Below the pieces are notes generated by a model that made no database searches, was not told where the DNA came from, and saw only the letters and a program-made list of their open reading frames with translations. DNA of 64,000 bases from Procambarus clarkii (lineage: Eukaryota; Arthropoda; Malacostraca; Decapoda; Cambaridae): NCBI RefSeq assembly GCF_040958095.1, contig NC_091185.1, forward strand, positions 13,039,952 through 13,103,951, written 5' to 3'. The stretch's first letter is position 1; each line of letters starts with the position of its first letter. This document shows, piece after piece, positions 9,960-22,339 of this stretch. The position numbers and the translations under genes are program-made.

Positions 9960-12257
9960 ATGGAGGACGATAAGGTGGCAAAGTTTATTGATACAAGAGA
10001 TGAGCAGGTGCTGGAGGATTGCACCAAGGCGCAGCTGCAGTTGATAGCTGACCACTTTGGGATAAGGTTGAGATCCTCCAAAGTGGGAGAGAGGAGGCTT
10101 GATATTATGGCACAGCTCAGGGCCCGTAATGAGGCTTTGGGGGAGGAACGGCCACAGACACCTGCCAGTGAAGGGGAGAACTTGAGCATTGGTGGAAGCA
10201 GTAGAGGATCCAGCGGCAGTAGACGCAGCGTTAAGCTGGAGATAATGAAGCTGCAACTGGAGGCACAGCTGAAGCGGGAAGAACAAGAACGAGAAGCACA
10301 GCTGAGGAGAGAAGAAGCGCAGCGGAAGCGTGAAGAACGGGAAGCACAGCTGAAGCGTGAAGAACAAGAACGAGAAGCACAGCTGAGGAGAGAAGAAGCG
10401 CAGCTGAAGCGTGAAGAATGAGAGGCACAGCTGAGACGGGAAGAGCGTGAGCACGAAGCACAGTTGAGGCGTGAAGAACGAGAAGCACAGCTGAAGCGTG
10501 AGGAACTAGAAGCGCAGCTGAAGCAGCAAGAGATTGAAGCTAACAGAGAGGTTGAGCTGAAGCGGGCTGAACTAGGGCTAGCCCTACCTGCACCCCCACA
10601 GCAAGAAGACCGCCGAGAGCGAGAGCGAGATTTACCGGTCTTTGTGCCTAATGAAGCTGAGGGCCTCTTTGACCACTTCGAGAGAGTAGCTACCTTGAAG
10701 AAGTGGCCAAGAACAGAGTGGGCGGAGCTGGTCTAGGGTGGGCTCACCGGTGAAGCTCACGAAGCCTACAACATGCTGGACCTCAAGGAATGCACCAATT
10801 ATGAGGCTGCAGTGCTCCACTCTTTCAGTCTGACACCAAAATGTTATAGGAAAAGATTCCGAGAATGTACCCGTTGGCCAGGAAAATCTTATGCAGAGAC
10901 GGCGAGGGACATGGAGAGAAAATTCCTGAAGTGGTTGGAATCTGAAGGAGCTAAGTCAGCTGAGGATGTCAAAAGGCTGATGGTCATGGAGAAATTTATG
11001 TCCGTGCTCTCTCCTGAGATCAGGATTAGAGTTAAGGAGGCGGACATAAAGGACCTGAGGGCTGCTGCTGACAGAGCTGACATGTTGGAGGAAGCCTTGC
11101 GACCACGCAGAGAGGGACCGCACCGACAGCCAGTATGCTCCGGATATGGGAGCAGTTATAGAAAGACGGACGTATTTAGGACAGGAACGAGTTCTCCCAA
11201 GTCCCACGTCTCGAGTGCAGACGGTAGGGTATCGAAGAGTTCTGTGGAACCGGCCAAGAAGCCCCTAGCTGAGAGTGGACGAGTTGTTGCTGTGACGAGA
11301 GACGGTGCGAAGGTGACGACAGAAGGCGCGAGGAAGACTCACAGAAGAAGAAGAAGGATCCACTGCTACAACTGTGGAAGATTTGCACACGTCGCGCGGG
11401 ATTGTAGACGCCCTAAGCAGCGGGGGAACGTTGCTTTCGTTCGGGTGGAGGACCAGGAGGCCGAGAGGGTGCGGGATGAGCCCATACCAAGTGTCGAGAA
11501 AAGAGTTCACTCATTCGTGTGTGAGGGGACCGTAAGGATGGGGGACGCAGACCCCATTCCTGTGAAGATATTGAGAGACACCGGGGCAGATTTTACCCTG
11601 GTGAGTAGAACTCTGTTCCCCGAGGGTTACGAGAGTACCAGTGTAGGGGTGGCAGTTGTGACCACTGTGGGAGGCCCAGTGAGGATGCCCCTGCACGAGG
11701 TGACTTTATATTCTGATTATGGCTGCCAGACCCTAGTGGTAGGGGTCTGTGCCTCGAAGCCCAAGATGGAGGCGCAAGTCATCCTTGGGAATGACGCCTG
11801 TGGAGGATGTGTCCTCCCTAACCTCGTGAAGAGTGAGGAGTGTTTGGAGCACTATATAGGGAAAGGCGGAGTGTTAGACGCCTGTGGGAACGAGAAGGAA
11901 ATCGCCGAGGTGGCGTTCCCTGTGTGTGCTGTGATCCCAAGACGGTGCAACGAACACGAAGTGAGTGGATCTGATAGGGCTGAAGAAGAGTCGTCTGACA
12001 GCCTGGGAGTCGATAACCTCTTCGTGGAACCCGGAGGACAAGTGGAGGGCGATGGCAACCCGGATGGTGAGCTACAGGTGAACCTCGCCAGTTCTCTTGG
12101 AGTAGACCACACTCGTCTGGGGGAGTTACAGCAGGTGGAGTTCCCAGATTTGATTCAGGAGTCCAAAGGAAGACGTGTTGGTCCTGAGAGGGCCACTCAT
12201 TTTTATATGCAGGACGGAATGCTGATGAGACAATGGAGGCCGGAGAAGAATCACTAG
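9960..12257 (+). pseudogene. gag-pol: gag-protease, copy 2 (one frame, two stops)
   Basis: Same domain order as copy 1 but kept in a single frame: N-end MEDDKVAKF, coiled coil, TGA at 10419 (shared with copy 1), more coiled coil, SCAN-like domain from about 10630 with a private TAG at 10734, CCHC knuckle at about 11364-11405 (CYNCGRFAHVARDC), protease DTGA near 11580 and linker to 12257. The frame ends because 16 bp present in copy 1 (between two GGCC repeats) are missing near 12240. There is no SINE here. The protein would be about 765 residues, reasonable for gag plus protease. Confidence 0.83.
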
Positions 12258-13080
12258 GTACGAGGCACCAGGTAGTGTTGCCAGGCCAGTGCAGAGCGGC
12301 AGTGCTGGATATGTCGCACTCCGTGGATTCTGCAGGTCACTTGGGGGTGACCAAGACTTTACGTAAGATCAGGGACTATTTCTACTGGCCGAGAATGGAC
12401 GCCGACGTAAGGCGTCACTGCAAGACGTGCTTGCCTTGCCAGAGGGCAGGGAAGAGCCAACCCACGATACCAAGGGCCCCGTTAGTCCCTTGTTCCTGCA
12501 TTTGGGCCTGCGTTTGAGCGTCTGTTGGTTGACGGGGTAGGACCGTTGCCATGGACGAAAAAAGAAAATACCTACCTGATGACCATCATGTGTGAATCGA
12601 CCAGATTTCCGGAAGCTGTTTGATGCGACGTTTGACGTTGAAAGGTGTAGCCGGGCAGTTACAGCGATTTTTCTCTTGGGTGGGAATGCCCAGGGAAATC
12701 CAGACAGACTGTGGAAGTGTATTCCAGTCCAAATGGTTCAGACAGACCGTGACAAATTGGGGAGTGACTCAGATTCGGTCGTCGCCCTACCGACCGCAGT
12801 CACAAGGGGCGATCGAAAGGTTTCACTCCACCCTGAAAACTATTCTGAGAGTGTTCTGTGCAGAACAAGGAGCTGAGTGGGATGAGGTAGTGTACCCTGC
12901 GTTGTTTGCCATACGAAACGCTGTGGTAGAGTCGTTAGGTTTCTCACCGCTCCAGCTGGTATATGGACATGAGGTACGGAGGCCTCTGTCCATGCTGAGA
13001 GAACAATGGGCACCAGGAGTGACCGTGGAAACGGTCACCGAATACGTAAGGAGCGTCTCGCATTGGCGGCAGGAATACTG
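12233..13080 (+). pseudogene. pol: pol, copy 2: integrase
   Basis: HHCC domain at about 12310-12450 and DDE core near 12530 (D), 12702 (IQTDCGSVF) and 12808 (GAIERFH). It shares the copy 1 break near 12500-12515, plus a private change near 12618 (AGCTGTTTGATG against AGCTGTCCCGATG). The shared break shows the parent was already unable to make a continuous integrase. Confidence 0.83.
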
Positions 13081-13147
13081 GTTGGAAATTAAGCTCATCA
13101 GAGGGAAGGACAACGTTGTAGTGGATGCCTTGTCCCGGGTACACTAA
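13081..13147 (+). pseudogene. pol: pol, copy 2: RNase H tail
   Basis: Same junction as copy 1 (HWRQEY then WLEIKLIRGKDN). The ending VVVDALSRVH carries an Ala-to-Val change in the ADALSR motif. A purine tract (13168-13178) and LTR3 follow. Confidence 0.75.
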
Positions 13148-14678
13148 ACTCATATGACTCTTATTTTAGGGTGAGGGGTATGTGACGGTGTTCCCCCCCT
13201 TAAATTTCTCCCACGCCAGCTGTAAGAGTCATATCCACTTCACCCGAACGTTCTCTACGTTCCGGGTAGCAATTTGACATATGTGAGAGCATTAGGTGTT
13301 TTCGCGTTGGAGAGAAATTCGCAAAAGAAGTGTTTTGGCCAGTGGTTTAGGCCCTTTAGGACGCCAAGATGGCGCCGGCCACTACGATTTCCCGCAAGAC
13401 GTTAGGACGTCAGTGGCACCAGATTGGTCAAGAACAGTCACGTGGCTCAGGGAGCCAATGAGAAACGCCCCTGGCAAGTATGACGTCACGAGAGCAGGGG
13501 GGTCCGGACAGCGCGGGCCGTGGCGCCCAGGAGTTTGATACGGCACGTCAAGGAGGTCGGACGTGCGATAGGGGATCCTGTCAGTTTGACAGGATCCCCC
13601 ATCTCCGGTGGATTTACTCATCACTAGTGGTCTGCCAGCACCTTGTGAGGTCTTCCTATATTCCATGTGTTGGACTGAAGTAGGAATTGACAAGAAATGA
13701 GCAGCAAGTGCTCCAGTGACAGGTGCAGCGCAGGAGTGAAATCTAGGCAGTGACGTCTGGGACGTCTGATAGCTTCACCAGTCGGTTGATGACGTAGTGG
13801 CTGGGCCAATCCACCGTGAGGGAGGAGTTTGACACGACACGTTGAGGAGGGCAGACGTGCCCTAGGGGATCCTGTCAGTCTGACAGTTTTCTCCCCAGAT
13901 CCGGTGGATTTACTCATCATCTTGTAGTCTGCAAGCACCCTGTGAGGTCTTCCTATATTCCATGTGTTGGACCGAAGTAGGAATTGACGAGAAATGAGCA
14001 GCAAGTGCTTCAGTGACAGGTGTGTGTTGCAAGAAGTGCAGTCTGAGCTGTGACATCCGGGACGACTGTGCAGTTTCACCAGTTTAGGTGACGATGTAGT
14101 GGTTGGGCCAATCCACCGAGAGGCAGGAGAAGAACGAAGCTAACTGGGAATCAGGACGACTGTAGCCGAGAGAAAGGCCTGCAGACATAGTTGTGAGGAG
14201 ACGTTGACGGCCAGGAGACCGATTCCAACCCTTCAAGAAGTTGTGGAGGAGCACGGGCCTGCAGAGGATAGAGCACGGTGAAGACCCGTTTTTGGGTGTT
14301 GAAGAGGTTTCTGGAGAGAGCATCAGTGTGTGTGTGGGGGAGTTCCCTACAACGAGTCGAGAGCCGGGACCAGGAGCTTCAATTCAACTCTCAACAGAGG
14401 GCGAGTCCACATCATTGAGGTGGAAGTAGGTAATTCAGTTTTCCCTCCCCATTCCCCTTTAGTCAGCTATTTAGCCAGAGTATCTTCTATGTCGTAAGCA
14501 GGGCTCACCAATGTCTATGTCATAGTAAAGGACAGTTGTGCAGAGAGAGGCTATGGAGAGAGAGCTCTCACAAAATATATATGTGGTGTGTGAGTGCACC
14601 TGCGATTTATCGAAGAGTTTGCTATGTCAAGGACATTTATATTCATGTGACATTAATATTATAAGTTTGTGTCAGAGA

Positions 14679-14790
<112 letters not shown>

Positions 14791-14942
14791 GTAGCAGTCT
14801 TTCCTGTAGACATATATTATTAAATATGACCGAAAAAGTAAGATTAATAATTCTAACACGAATTTTCTCAATCTTTCGTACATTACGCTTCACTGTTGGA
14901 GGTAAATCAAAAATCAATTCTCCAAAATTCATTTTTATTTCT

Positions 14943-14996
14943 AGTCTGACGCGACACGGGCGCGTTTCGTAAAACTTATTACATTTTCAAAGACTT
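14943..14996 (-). ncRNA. Hammerhead-like motif, PLE-A family
   Basis: Minus strand: stem I AGTCT/AGACT, core TTGAAAA, a T, stem II GTAA/TTAC, GAAA, stem III ACGCG/CGCGT, cleavage-position C. Intact in this arm except for the family-wide core change. Confidence 0.55.
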
Positions 14997-15186
14997 TAGT
15001 TCACAAATACACAACTGATTAGAACTTACGTATCCCCGATTTTATATCTACATTTGAGTGAGGTGGGAGGGGTGATGTGGCATTAACACAAGACAGAACA
15101 AGAGGGGATATTAATAGGGTATTAAAAGTATCAACACAAGACAGAACACAAACAATGGGTATTGAATAGAAGTGTTTGTAGAAAGC

Positions 15187-15683
15187 CTATTGGTCCATAT
15201 TTCTTGATGCTTCTATATTGGAGCGGAGTCTTGAGGTGGGTAGAATATAGTTGTGCAATAATTGGCTGTTGATTGCTGGTGTTGACTTCTTGATGTGTAG
15301 TGCCTCGCAAACGTCAAGCCGCCTGCTATCGCTGTATCTATCGATGATTTCTGTGTTGTTTACTAGGATTTCTCTGGCGATGGTTTGGTTGTGGGAAGAG
15401 ATTATATGTTCCTTAATGGAGCCCTGTTGCTTATGCATCGTTAAACGCCTAGAAAGAGATGTTGTTGTCTTGCCTATATACTGGGTTTTTTGGAGCTTAC
15501 AGTCCCCAAGTGGGCATTTGAAGGCATAGACGACGTTAGTCTCTTTTAAAGCGTTCTGTTTTGTGTCTGGAGAGTTTCTCATGAGAAGGCTGGCCGTTTT
15601 TCTGGTTTTATAGTAAATCGTCAGTTGTATCCTCTGATTTTTGTCTGTAGGGATAACGTTTCTATTAACAATATCTTTCAGGA
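15187..15683 (-). pseudogene. PLE-A C-terminal GIY-YIG endonuclease, left arm
   Basis: From the palindrome centre outward it encodes the end of the PLE protein: VLKDIVNRNVIPTDKNQ, then a Cys pair (KCPLGDC) and QYIGKTTTSLSRRLTMHK, the GIY-YIG signature of PLE endonucleases, and ends SNIEASRNMDQ with a stop. RT is absent. The reading frame continues past the centre only because it reads the other arm in antisense. Confidence 0.85.
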
Positions 15684-15688
15684 AAGGG

Positions 15689-16185
15689 TCCTGAAAGATA
15701 TTGTTAATAGAAACGTTATCCCTACAGACAAAAATCAGAGGATACAACTGACGATTTACTATAAAACCAGAAAAACGGCCAGCCTTCTCATGAGAAACTC
15801 TCCAGACACAAAACAGAACGCTTTAAAAGAGACTAACGTCGTCTATGCCTTCAAATGCCCACTTGGGGACTGTAAGCTCCAAAAAACCCAGTATATAGGC
15901 AAGACAACAACATCTCTTTCTAGGCGTTTAACGATGCATAAGCAACAGGGCTCCATTAAGGAACATATAATCTCTTCCCACAACCAAACCATCGCCAGAG
16001 AAATCCTAGTAAACAACACAGAAATCATCGATAGATATAGCGATAGCAGGCGGCTTGACGTTTGCGAGGCACTACACATCAAGAAGTCAACACCAGCAAT
16101 CAACAGCCAATTATTGCACAACTATATTCTACCCACCTCAAGACTCCGCTCCAATATAGAAGCATCAAGAAATATGGACCAATAG
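15689..16185 (+). pseudogene. PLE-A C-terminal GIY-YIG endonuclease, right arm
   Basis: Mirror copy of the left arm, essentially identical at the protein level. It begins inside the PLE phrase EERVLKDIV, so the arm is 5'-truncated at the palindrome centre. Confidence 0.85.
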
Positions 16186-16376
16186 GCTTTCTACAAACAC
16201 TTCTATTCAATACCCATTGTTTGTGTTCTGTCTTGTGTTGATACTTTTAATACCCTATTAATATCCCCTCTTGTTCTGTCTTGTGTTAATGCCACATCAC
16301 CCCTCCCACCTCACTCAAATGTAGATATAAAATCGGGGATACGTAAGTTCTAATCAGTTGTGTATTTGTGAACTAA

Positions 16377-16429
16377 AGTCTTTGAAAATGAAATAAGTTT
16401 TACGAAACGCGCCCGTGTCGCGTCAGACT
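16377..16429 (+). ncRNA. Hammerhead-like motif, PLE-A, right arm
   Basis: Same fold, but stem II is weakened (GAAA instead of GTAA facing TTAC). Confidence 0.45.
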
Positions 16430-16550
16430 AGAAATAAAAATGAATTTTGGAGAATTGATTTTTGATTTACCTCCAACAGTGAAGCGTAATGTACGAAAGA
16501 TTGAGAAAATTCGTGTTAGAATTATTAATCTTACTTTTTCGGTCATATTT

Positions 16551-16671
<121 letters not shown>

Positions 16672-17728
16672 ATTTATTAGTATAAGGCTGTGTGCCCCGT
16701 ATTGACTCATTATTACTAATATTGATGAAGTGATCTATATATATGCTGGAGTATTGAATAGTATATTCATGTGTACAGTGATTTACTGAGTTTATTGCCA
16801 TTGAAGTAACATACTGTGTTTGGGGCCATTATTGTGATCTACTGTGTTTAATGCCAGTACAATGAGCTACGGTGTTTATTGCCATGATAGTGATCTACTG
16901 TTTATTGACAGTACAGTGAGTTACTGTGTTTATTGGCAGTATAGCGATTTACGGTGTTTATTGACAGTATAATAATTTACTGTGTTTGCTACCATTGTAG
17001 TAATTTACTGTGTTGATTGCTAGTATTGTGGTTACCGTGAATTTAAAGAAATAGGCCCTTCCCGCCAGGACAACAAGTACAGAGAGAGTATACAGTGAGG
17101 GGGGCGTGGCAGCTGGGAGTGTTCGGCGGAGGGGGAGTGTTGCCATAGTGTAGAGTTCCAGATTTATGAAGAGGGAGTGATTTGCTGCCATGTACTTCGT
17201 TGCCTTGTTGTTGATCCAGAGCTATAGTGTTTTAATATTTTAAGTAAAATACAAAACCACCTTCGTGTTTGCTTTATCCCTCCATTACTTGTTGATATTG
17301 AGATTATTGGGTCTATATAAAGAGAGAGTGATTGAGATATATACCTGCCTGTTACCAGTTTTAGTTAGTGTGCTCTCTGCCACTATTACCACAATTCCAC
17401 AATACCACTGCCGTGTTACTGGACACGGAGAACACCAGTTGGCGACCTTTCAGATAGCAGTAGAACCCTTTGTCGGGGCGGGTACACGTTCAAGAGAGTA
17501 GATCGCGTTCCCACTCGTCTTCAGGCTATAAGGCCGGCCAGAGGTAGACTGGGATACTCTCCAGGTGAACAGTGGCACCTTGAGGATGGAGTAAAGACCC
17601 GCAGGGCTACAGTATTAACAGTTATCACCACTAGTACTTGGTGGTGGCTGGTGAGAGATTAAAAGAAACCCCGACATTGGCGGCCTTGCCAGGATATTAA
17701 GTACTGTTTTTTACTCCAAACCCCGACA

Positions 17729-17732
17729 CCAG
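17729..17732. repeat. Target-site duplication, right copy (CCAG)
   Basis: Follows LTR3; matches 95-98. Confidence 0.75.
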
Positions 17733-17742
17733 ATACAGCTAT
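17733..17742 (+). mobile_element. Last bases of the split Helitron
   Basis: ATACAGCTAT completes the tail begun at 21-98; compare GGTACAGCTAG/T in intact copies. Confidence 0.6.
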
Positions 17743-18486
17743 TCTATGTAAATAGTAATATATATTTGTTTGTTCAAAATCTTAAATCTCAGAAAGTTCT
17801 TCACCAATTGCTGTGAAATTTTGACAAACTTTCTATTCGAATAAGCGCATGCTTTTATATACCTAATATATAAATGTCACACATGTGACAGGTAAAAACA
17901 ATCTTTCTTGAAAAACTGTTTTTTTCATGTGAGGAAAATCTCTGAAAGTTCTTCACCGGTTTCTTTGAAATTTTAAAAGAACGTTGCATTCGAATATGCG
18001 AGTGTTTTTATATATCTACTAAATAGATGTCACACCTGTGACTGGTATTTTTTTTTAAACTGTGTTTTTCATGTGAGGGAATGGTGGGGAGGACGAGGGG
18101 ATGGGGGAGTGGGGAATGGTGAGGAGGATAAGGAAATAGGGGAGTGGTGAATGGTTGGGAGAATCAGGGGATGGGGGGACGGATGTTGGGGAGGACAAGG
18201 GAAGGGGGGGGGGGATTTGTAGGGAGGGCGAGGGGACGGGAGAGTGGGGAATGTTTGGGAGGACAAGGGGCCCGGGAGGCTGTACCAGAATGGTGGGGAG
18301 GATGGAGGGTTGGGAGTTCTAAGAGTCTGCAAATCAAGCAATATCAATATCTCCACAGACAATGGAACAAAAAAAATTATTGTATTTTTTGGTGATATTA
18401 AGCATATTAGAAACGCGCACTTTCTCTTTTCTTTCTTTTTCATTTAACCAGAATGAGCCACAGCAACGCATGGCCGGGTACAGCTA
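17743..18486 (+). mobile_element. Short non-autonomous Helitron (H0)
   Basis: Starts TCTATGTAAATAG, like the 5' ends of the minus-strand Helitrons (TCTATATAAATA), and abuts the preceding Helitron tail. It contains two ~170-bp units (17790-18060, with CTCAGAAAGTTCTTCACC), a G-rich minisatellite (about 18075-18300, GTGGGGAGGACGAGGGGATG type) and ends with GAGCCACAGCAACGCATGG and CAGCTAT. No coding capacity. Confidence 0.7.
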
Positions 18487-18735
18487 TTAATTAATAAACA
18501 AATAACCGTTTGCACTTCTCTTTACACCAGTCCCACCCATCCAGCAGACATACAAAGTCTGCCTTCCTCTTCATTAGTTCCTCCAACAAAACACCAAAAT
18601 TCTCTAAAATAAACAGACACCGAAGCAAACTGCAATTAAAATTTCACGAACCCCTCCCCACTCAGTTGATCCTTAACAATTAACCCACCACCACCAAACT
18701 ATGATCCGAAAAACTAAAAGGAACTGTGGCCCAAG
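18487..18735. other. No recognisable feature
   Basis: A/C-rich sequence without an ORF or repeat that I recognise. Confidence 0.4.
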
Positions 18736-18910
18736 AGCGGATCGGACCAAATAACTTGTGCAAATACATTCAATGCGGGAACCATAATTTCTTTCTTGAA
18801 AAAGTATTGGCTGGGACACCTACAGCAATGAAACACGCAACACGGAAATGTACATTCTGCATTGTCCCAACTCAGGCAGGAGAGACAGACGACTGTGAAC
18901 GATTGCTACA
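18736..18910 (+). pseudogene. Possible piggyBac C-terminal fragment
   Basis: The translation has FFLEKVLAGTP, then RKCTFC and ETDDC. This resembles the C-terminal Cys-rich end of piggyBac transposases (HFLEKI..., RKC.VC, ET..C). It lies upstream of the N-terminal and core fragment, so it belongs to another copy or a rearrangement. Short and weak. Confidence 0.35.
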
Positions 18911-19049
18911 GTCCCTCACTCATGTAACAATTAAAGTCACCACAAGACCATGAAGACGATGCAGTGAGCGCGTATCATTCAGGGTGAGCGGCACGCATTC
19001 TAGTGCATTATTCGGCACGCATTCTAGTGCAAGGTCATCGCCCTTGCCT

Positions 19050-20290
19050 GTATTATCCCTACCACCACCTTATCCATCTCCCATTTTTGACAAAAGTGAT
19101 ACTGTTGAATCATTTTCCGGGTTTAGTGACGTTGCTTCTGATACAAGTAGCATAGACTAGCCAAGTGCTAGCAGTTGCTGTCACTGTGTTACTAGGCGCA
19201 GATCTGCTGTCTCAGCAGGTCGCCCTGCCAAGCACCTCCATGTTTCCTTTCACGACGACACTGACGGCAGTGTTTCCTCTGCATCTACTTTCCCAGCTCG
19301 CCCTGCGAGTAGACAAGGTAAAAGACCTTCAACTCCTTCCCAAAGGAGATTTAGTACAAGAAACCGGACCCGTAGTGGAATCGCTCGTGTCCACTACGAA
19401 TTTGTGAGGGAGGACTGTAAAATTTTTGTACCACACAAACGTCAAATTAATAATAGTGATGTGGGGGTTACACCTACGTTCCCCGTACACAGTGCCGACA
19501 TGAGGGAAGGTGAATATTTTATTGCATATTTTGATGAGCATTTCATGCAACATCTTGTTGCCTAAACCATCAGGTGTGCAGGGCAACTTGTTGCAGTTGG
19601 CATATTACAGGCTTCATGTATGATACCTTGGAAGGACACTACTGTGACTGAGTTGTACGTGTACTTTGCTCTGTGAATGCTCATGAAACTTTCGGTGAAA
19701 CACGTCATACAGGGTTATTGGAACAAAGAATGTGCTGTTGCAGCGATTGTGTTCAACAAGTACATGTCTCGAGACCGGTTCCTGATACTACTACGGTGCC
19801 TACACTTCGAAGACATTGCAAATGTTGATAGAAATTATCGACTTTGGAGAGTGCAAAAAGTGTTCAGTGATATCAGAGGGAAATTTCGTGATTACTTTGT
19901 ACCTTGACAGAATGTTGTCATTGATGAATCCCTAGTTCTTTTCAATGGACGTCTTCTCTTCAAACAGTACATCCCATCGAAAATGCCCCATTTTGGCCTC
20001 AAATTCTATGTATTGTTCAACTGTGAAACCGGAATAGTGATCGATTTGTTATATTCCGGTAGAGATGTAGACATACCCGCACAGGATCCTCAGGGGGTTT
20101 CTGGCAGTGTGGTGATGACGCTCATTGAACCACTGCTGAACAAGGGGCACATTCTGTACACTGACTGTGAGAGTATAAATTTACCAGCCTAACTTCTGCT
20201 AAAGAGCAGAGTGCACTACCGCCGCCGTGCACGGCTGTGCATTAAGTCTAGTTTCCGTAAGCATTAATCGAAAAATCTCGTACCTAGGCT
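19050..20290 (+). pseudogene. piggyBac-type transposase remnant
   Basis: A cut-and-paste transposase relic. The N-part is Ser/Pro-rich with SDVASDTSS-like acidic text and REDCKIFVPHK. The core follows: YMSRDRFLILLRCLHFEDIA (19742-19802), VFSDIRGKF, the first catalytic region VVIDESLVLFNGR-LLFKQYIP (about 19917-19976), HFGLKFYVLFNCETGIVIDL and GHILYTDCESI (second Asp, about 20157). The expected DN is DC here. Stops at about 19567, 19674, 19905 and 20190 and the loss of the third Asp region make it dead. I found no terminal repeats. Confidence 0.8.
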
Positions 20291-20339
20291 TGTTGGGAAG
20301 CCTAGACCATCAGCATTCCAAATATGTTATAGTGGCCGC

Positions 20340-21955
20340 TGTAACGTAGTTGTGGAAATAGTCAGTGACTTGGGGTAGTTTCATGGTTTACAGAATAGAT
20401 CTGTAGGAGAAAATTCTATTAAAGTGCTAGATTTTCGAAAAGCTGATTTTAATAGCCTAAGATTTTTTTGGGTCAAATTAATTGGATAGTCTTGGGCATA
20501 GGGGGTGGGCCGGTCTTGGAGCAAGACGTGAACCCAGCGACGAGTGATATAAAAAGGGATTTCGATCTGGATTCAATATATAACTTATTTAAAAATATTA
20601 TAAGCAAAGCAAAGGAACGTAGTATACCATAGAAATTCAATAGATCAAATACTAATGACCCGAAATGAATAACAAAGGATCTGAAGAACCATATAGGTAG
20701 AAAGAGAGCTGGGTACAAAAGGATTAAGAATGAGACAGTCAGTTTAGAACAAGAATTCGTACAACTGGTTAGAAATGTTAAAAAAAAGAGATAAGGAGGG
20801 CAAAAAAACTATGAAGTTTATATAGCAGGGCAAGCAAAGGTAAATAATAAAGGTATTTTTTAGTTATATCGAACAAAGGTTAGGGAAAGGATAGGTCCAG
20901 TGTAAACTGAAACAGGTTAGATAATGGATAATGACGAGGAAATGAGTAGTATTTTTAATAAATATTTCATCTCTGTATTTACTAGAGATCTGGATTCAAA
21001 ATATAACCTGCCATGCGTACACTGTTGTCATTGACCTGGGACTTAACTCTATGCCTTCTGCCGAAGAAGTCTATGAGGGTGGGGGACGAGGACAGGTTGA
21101 CTAGTTTAACAGTTACCAGGGAGGATGTTATTAAACAAATAGTGAAACTCAAACCAAACAAATCCCCAGGTCCGGACGAGGTGTTTGCCCGAGAGCTTAA
21201 AGAATGAAAAGAGGAACTTTGCTATCCATTGTCTACCATATTTACTAAATCATTAGAGTCAGGCAGAGTGCCAGAGTCGTGGAAGGTTGCTAATGTGGTA
21301 CCAATTTTTAAGAAAGGAGATAGATCACTTGCTTTATACTAACGGTCAATTACCCTAACGTCTATTGTGGGAAAGTTACTTGAATCGATAATTGCAAATA
21401 CTATTCGTCTTCATCTTGAAAAACATAAATTAATAAATGATTCACAACATGGTTTTACAGATGGCCGTTCATGTTTATCAAATTTGCTGTCATTTTATTC
21501 CAGCATAGTAGAGGCAGTTGATAGTGGTAAGGTTTATGATGTCGTATACCTTGACTTTAGCAAAGCTTCTGATACAGTGCCACATGAAAGACTGATTGAA
21601 AAGATAGAGGTTCATGGTATTGGGGGTTGCTATATTAAGTTGGGATAGGGCATGGCTATACCAAACGAAACAGAAAGTTAGTATAAATGGGGGTTAAGTC
21701 AGACTGGGAAAATGTTGTAAGTGGAGTGCCTCAAGGCTCTGTCCTGGGACCTCTGTTATTCATGATATATATAAATGATTTAGATTCAGGTTTGAGCAAA
21801 TTTTGCCGATGATACAAAAATCGGGAGGGAAATAAACACGGAAAAAGATTCACTATCACTTTAAGGCGATCTAAGTAGGATTTTGAAATGGTCAAATGAT
21901 TAGCAGATGCAGTTTAATGCTGACAAATGTAAGGTTTTGAGGTAGAGGTAATGAT
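20340..21955 (+). pseudogene. CR1-like LINE fragment (RT), many stops
   Basis: In reading order it has a pre-RT helper region (DFRKADFNSLR near 20430), KPNKSPGPDEV (21150), VANVVPIFKKGDRS (21290), LTSIVGKLLES (21356), DSQHGFTDGRSCLSNLL (21442), VVYLDFSKASDTVPHERL (21540), a frame-shifted [12 protein letters not shown] region (21722) and FADDTK (21800). The YADD-type box reads FADD. These are standard RT blocks 0-5. Stops and shifts are frequent, so it is old. It is truncated at both ends. Confidence 0.82.
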
Positions 21956-21997
21956 TATTACCTAGCTGCGATCTTTAGTCGACTAAAGTCGACCTTT

Positions 21998-22029
21998 GTC
22001 GACTTGTGGGCAGAGGCCCACAAGTCGAC
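21998..22029. repeat. 13-bp perfect hairpin
   Basis: GTCGACTTGTGGG / CCCACAAGTCGAC around CAGAGG, at the junction between LINE debris and the gag fragment; two further GTCGACTAAAG-type pieces adjoin. Confidence 0.8.
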
Positions 22030-22280
22030 TAAAGGTACATGGACCGAGGGTAAACGGTCCGCTCAAGCCCCAGAGGGTGGAGCGAGACGTAAGAAAAGGG
22101 AAGTCTAAGGGAAGTCGTCTGCGACCCAAGGGTCGAGAACCCCGGTGCTTTACATGCAGTATGACAGGTCACCGAGCAGTTCAGTGCTGTAAGGGCACAA
22201 AACCAAAGAAAAAGGTGACCAACGTACAGGTTGCAGGTATTTGTACTTTCGGGGAAGGGAATTTTCCAAGACGCACACTC
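22030..22280 (+). pseudogene. Retrotransposon gag fragment with CCHC knuckle
   Basis: Basic linker, then REPRCFTCSMTGHRAVQCCKG (C-X2-C-X4-H-X4-C) at about 22137-22190. A nucleic-acid-binding knuckle typical of Gypsy or BEL gag; the family is not determined. Confidence 0.6.
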
Positions 22281-22339
22281 GAGATAACTAAGGGATTAGT
22301 TAATGTAAAATTAACATTACTAATGTTATTAGGAATGTT

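Noticed and set aside
15251..15529. 92-residue ORF starting MCNNWLL, repeated at 15843, 47035, 49712, 51837 and 53451
   Set aside because: Exact antisense of the PLE-A GIY-YIG coding region in every case.
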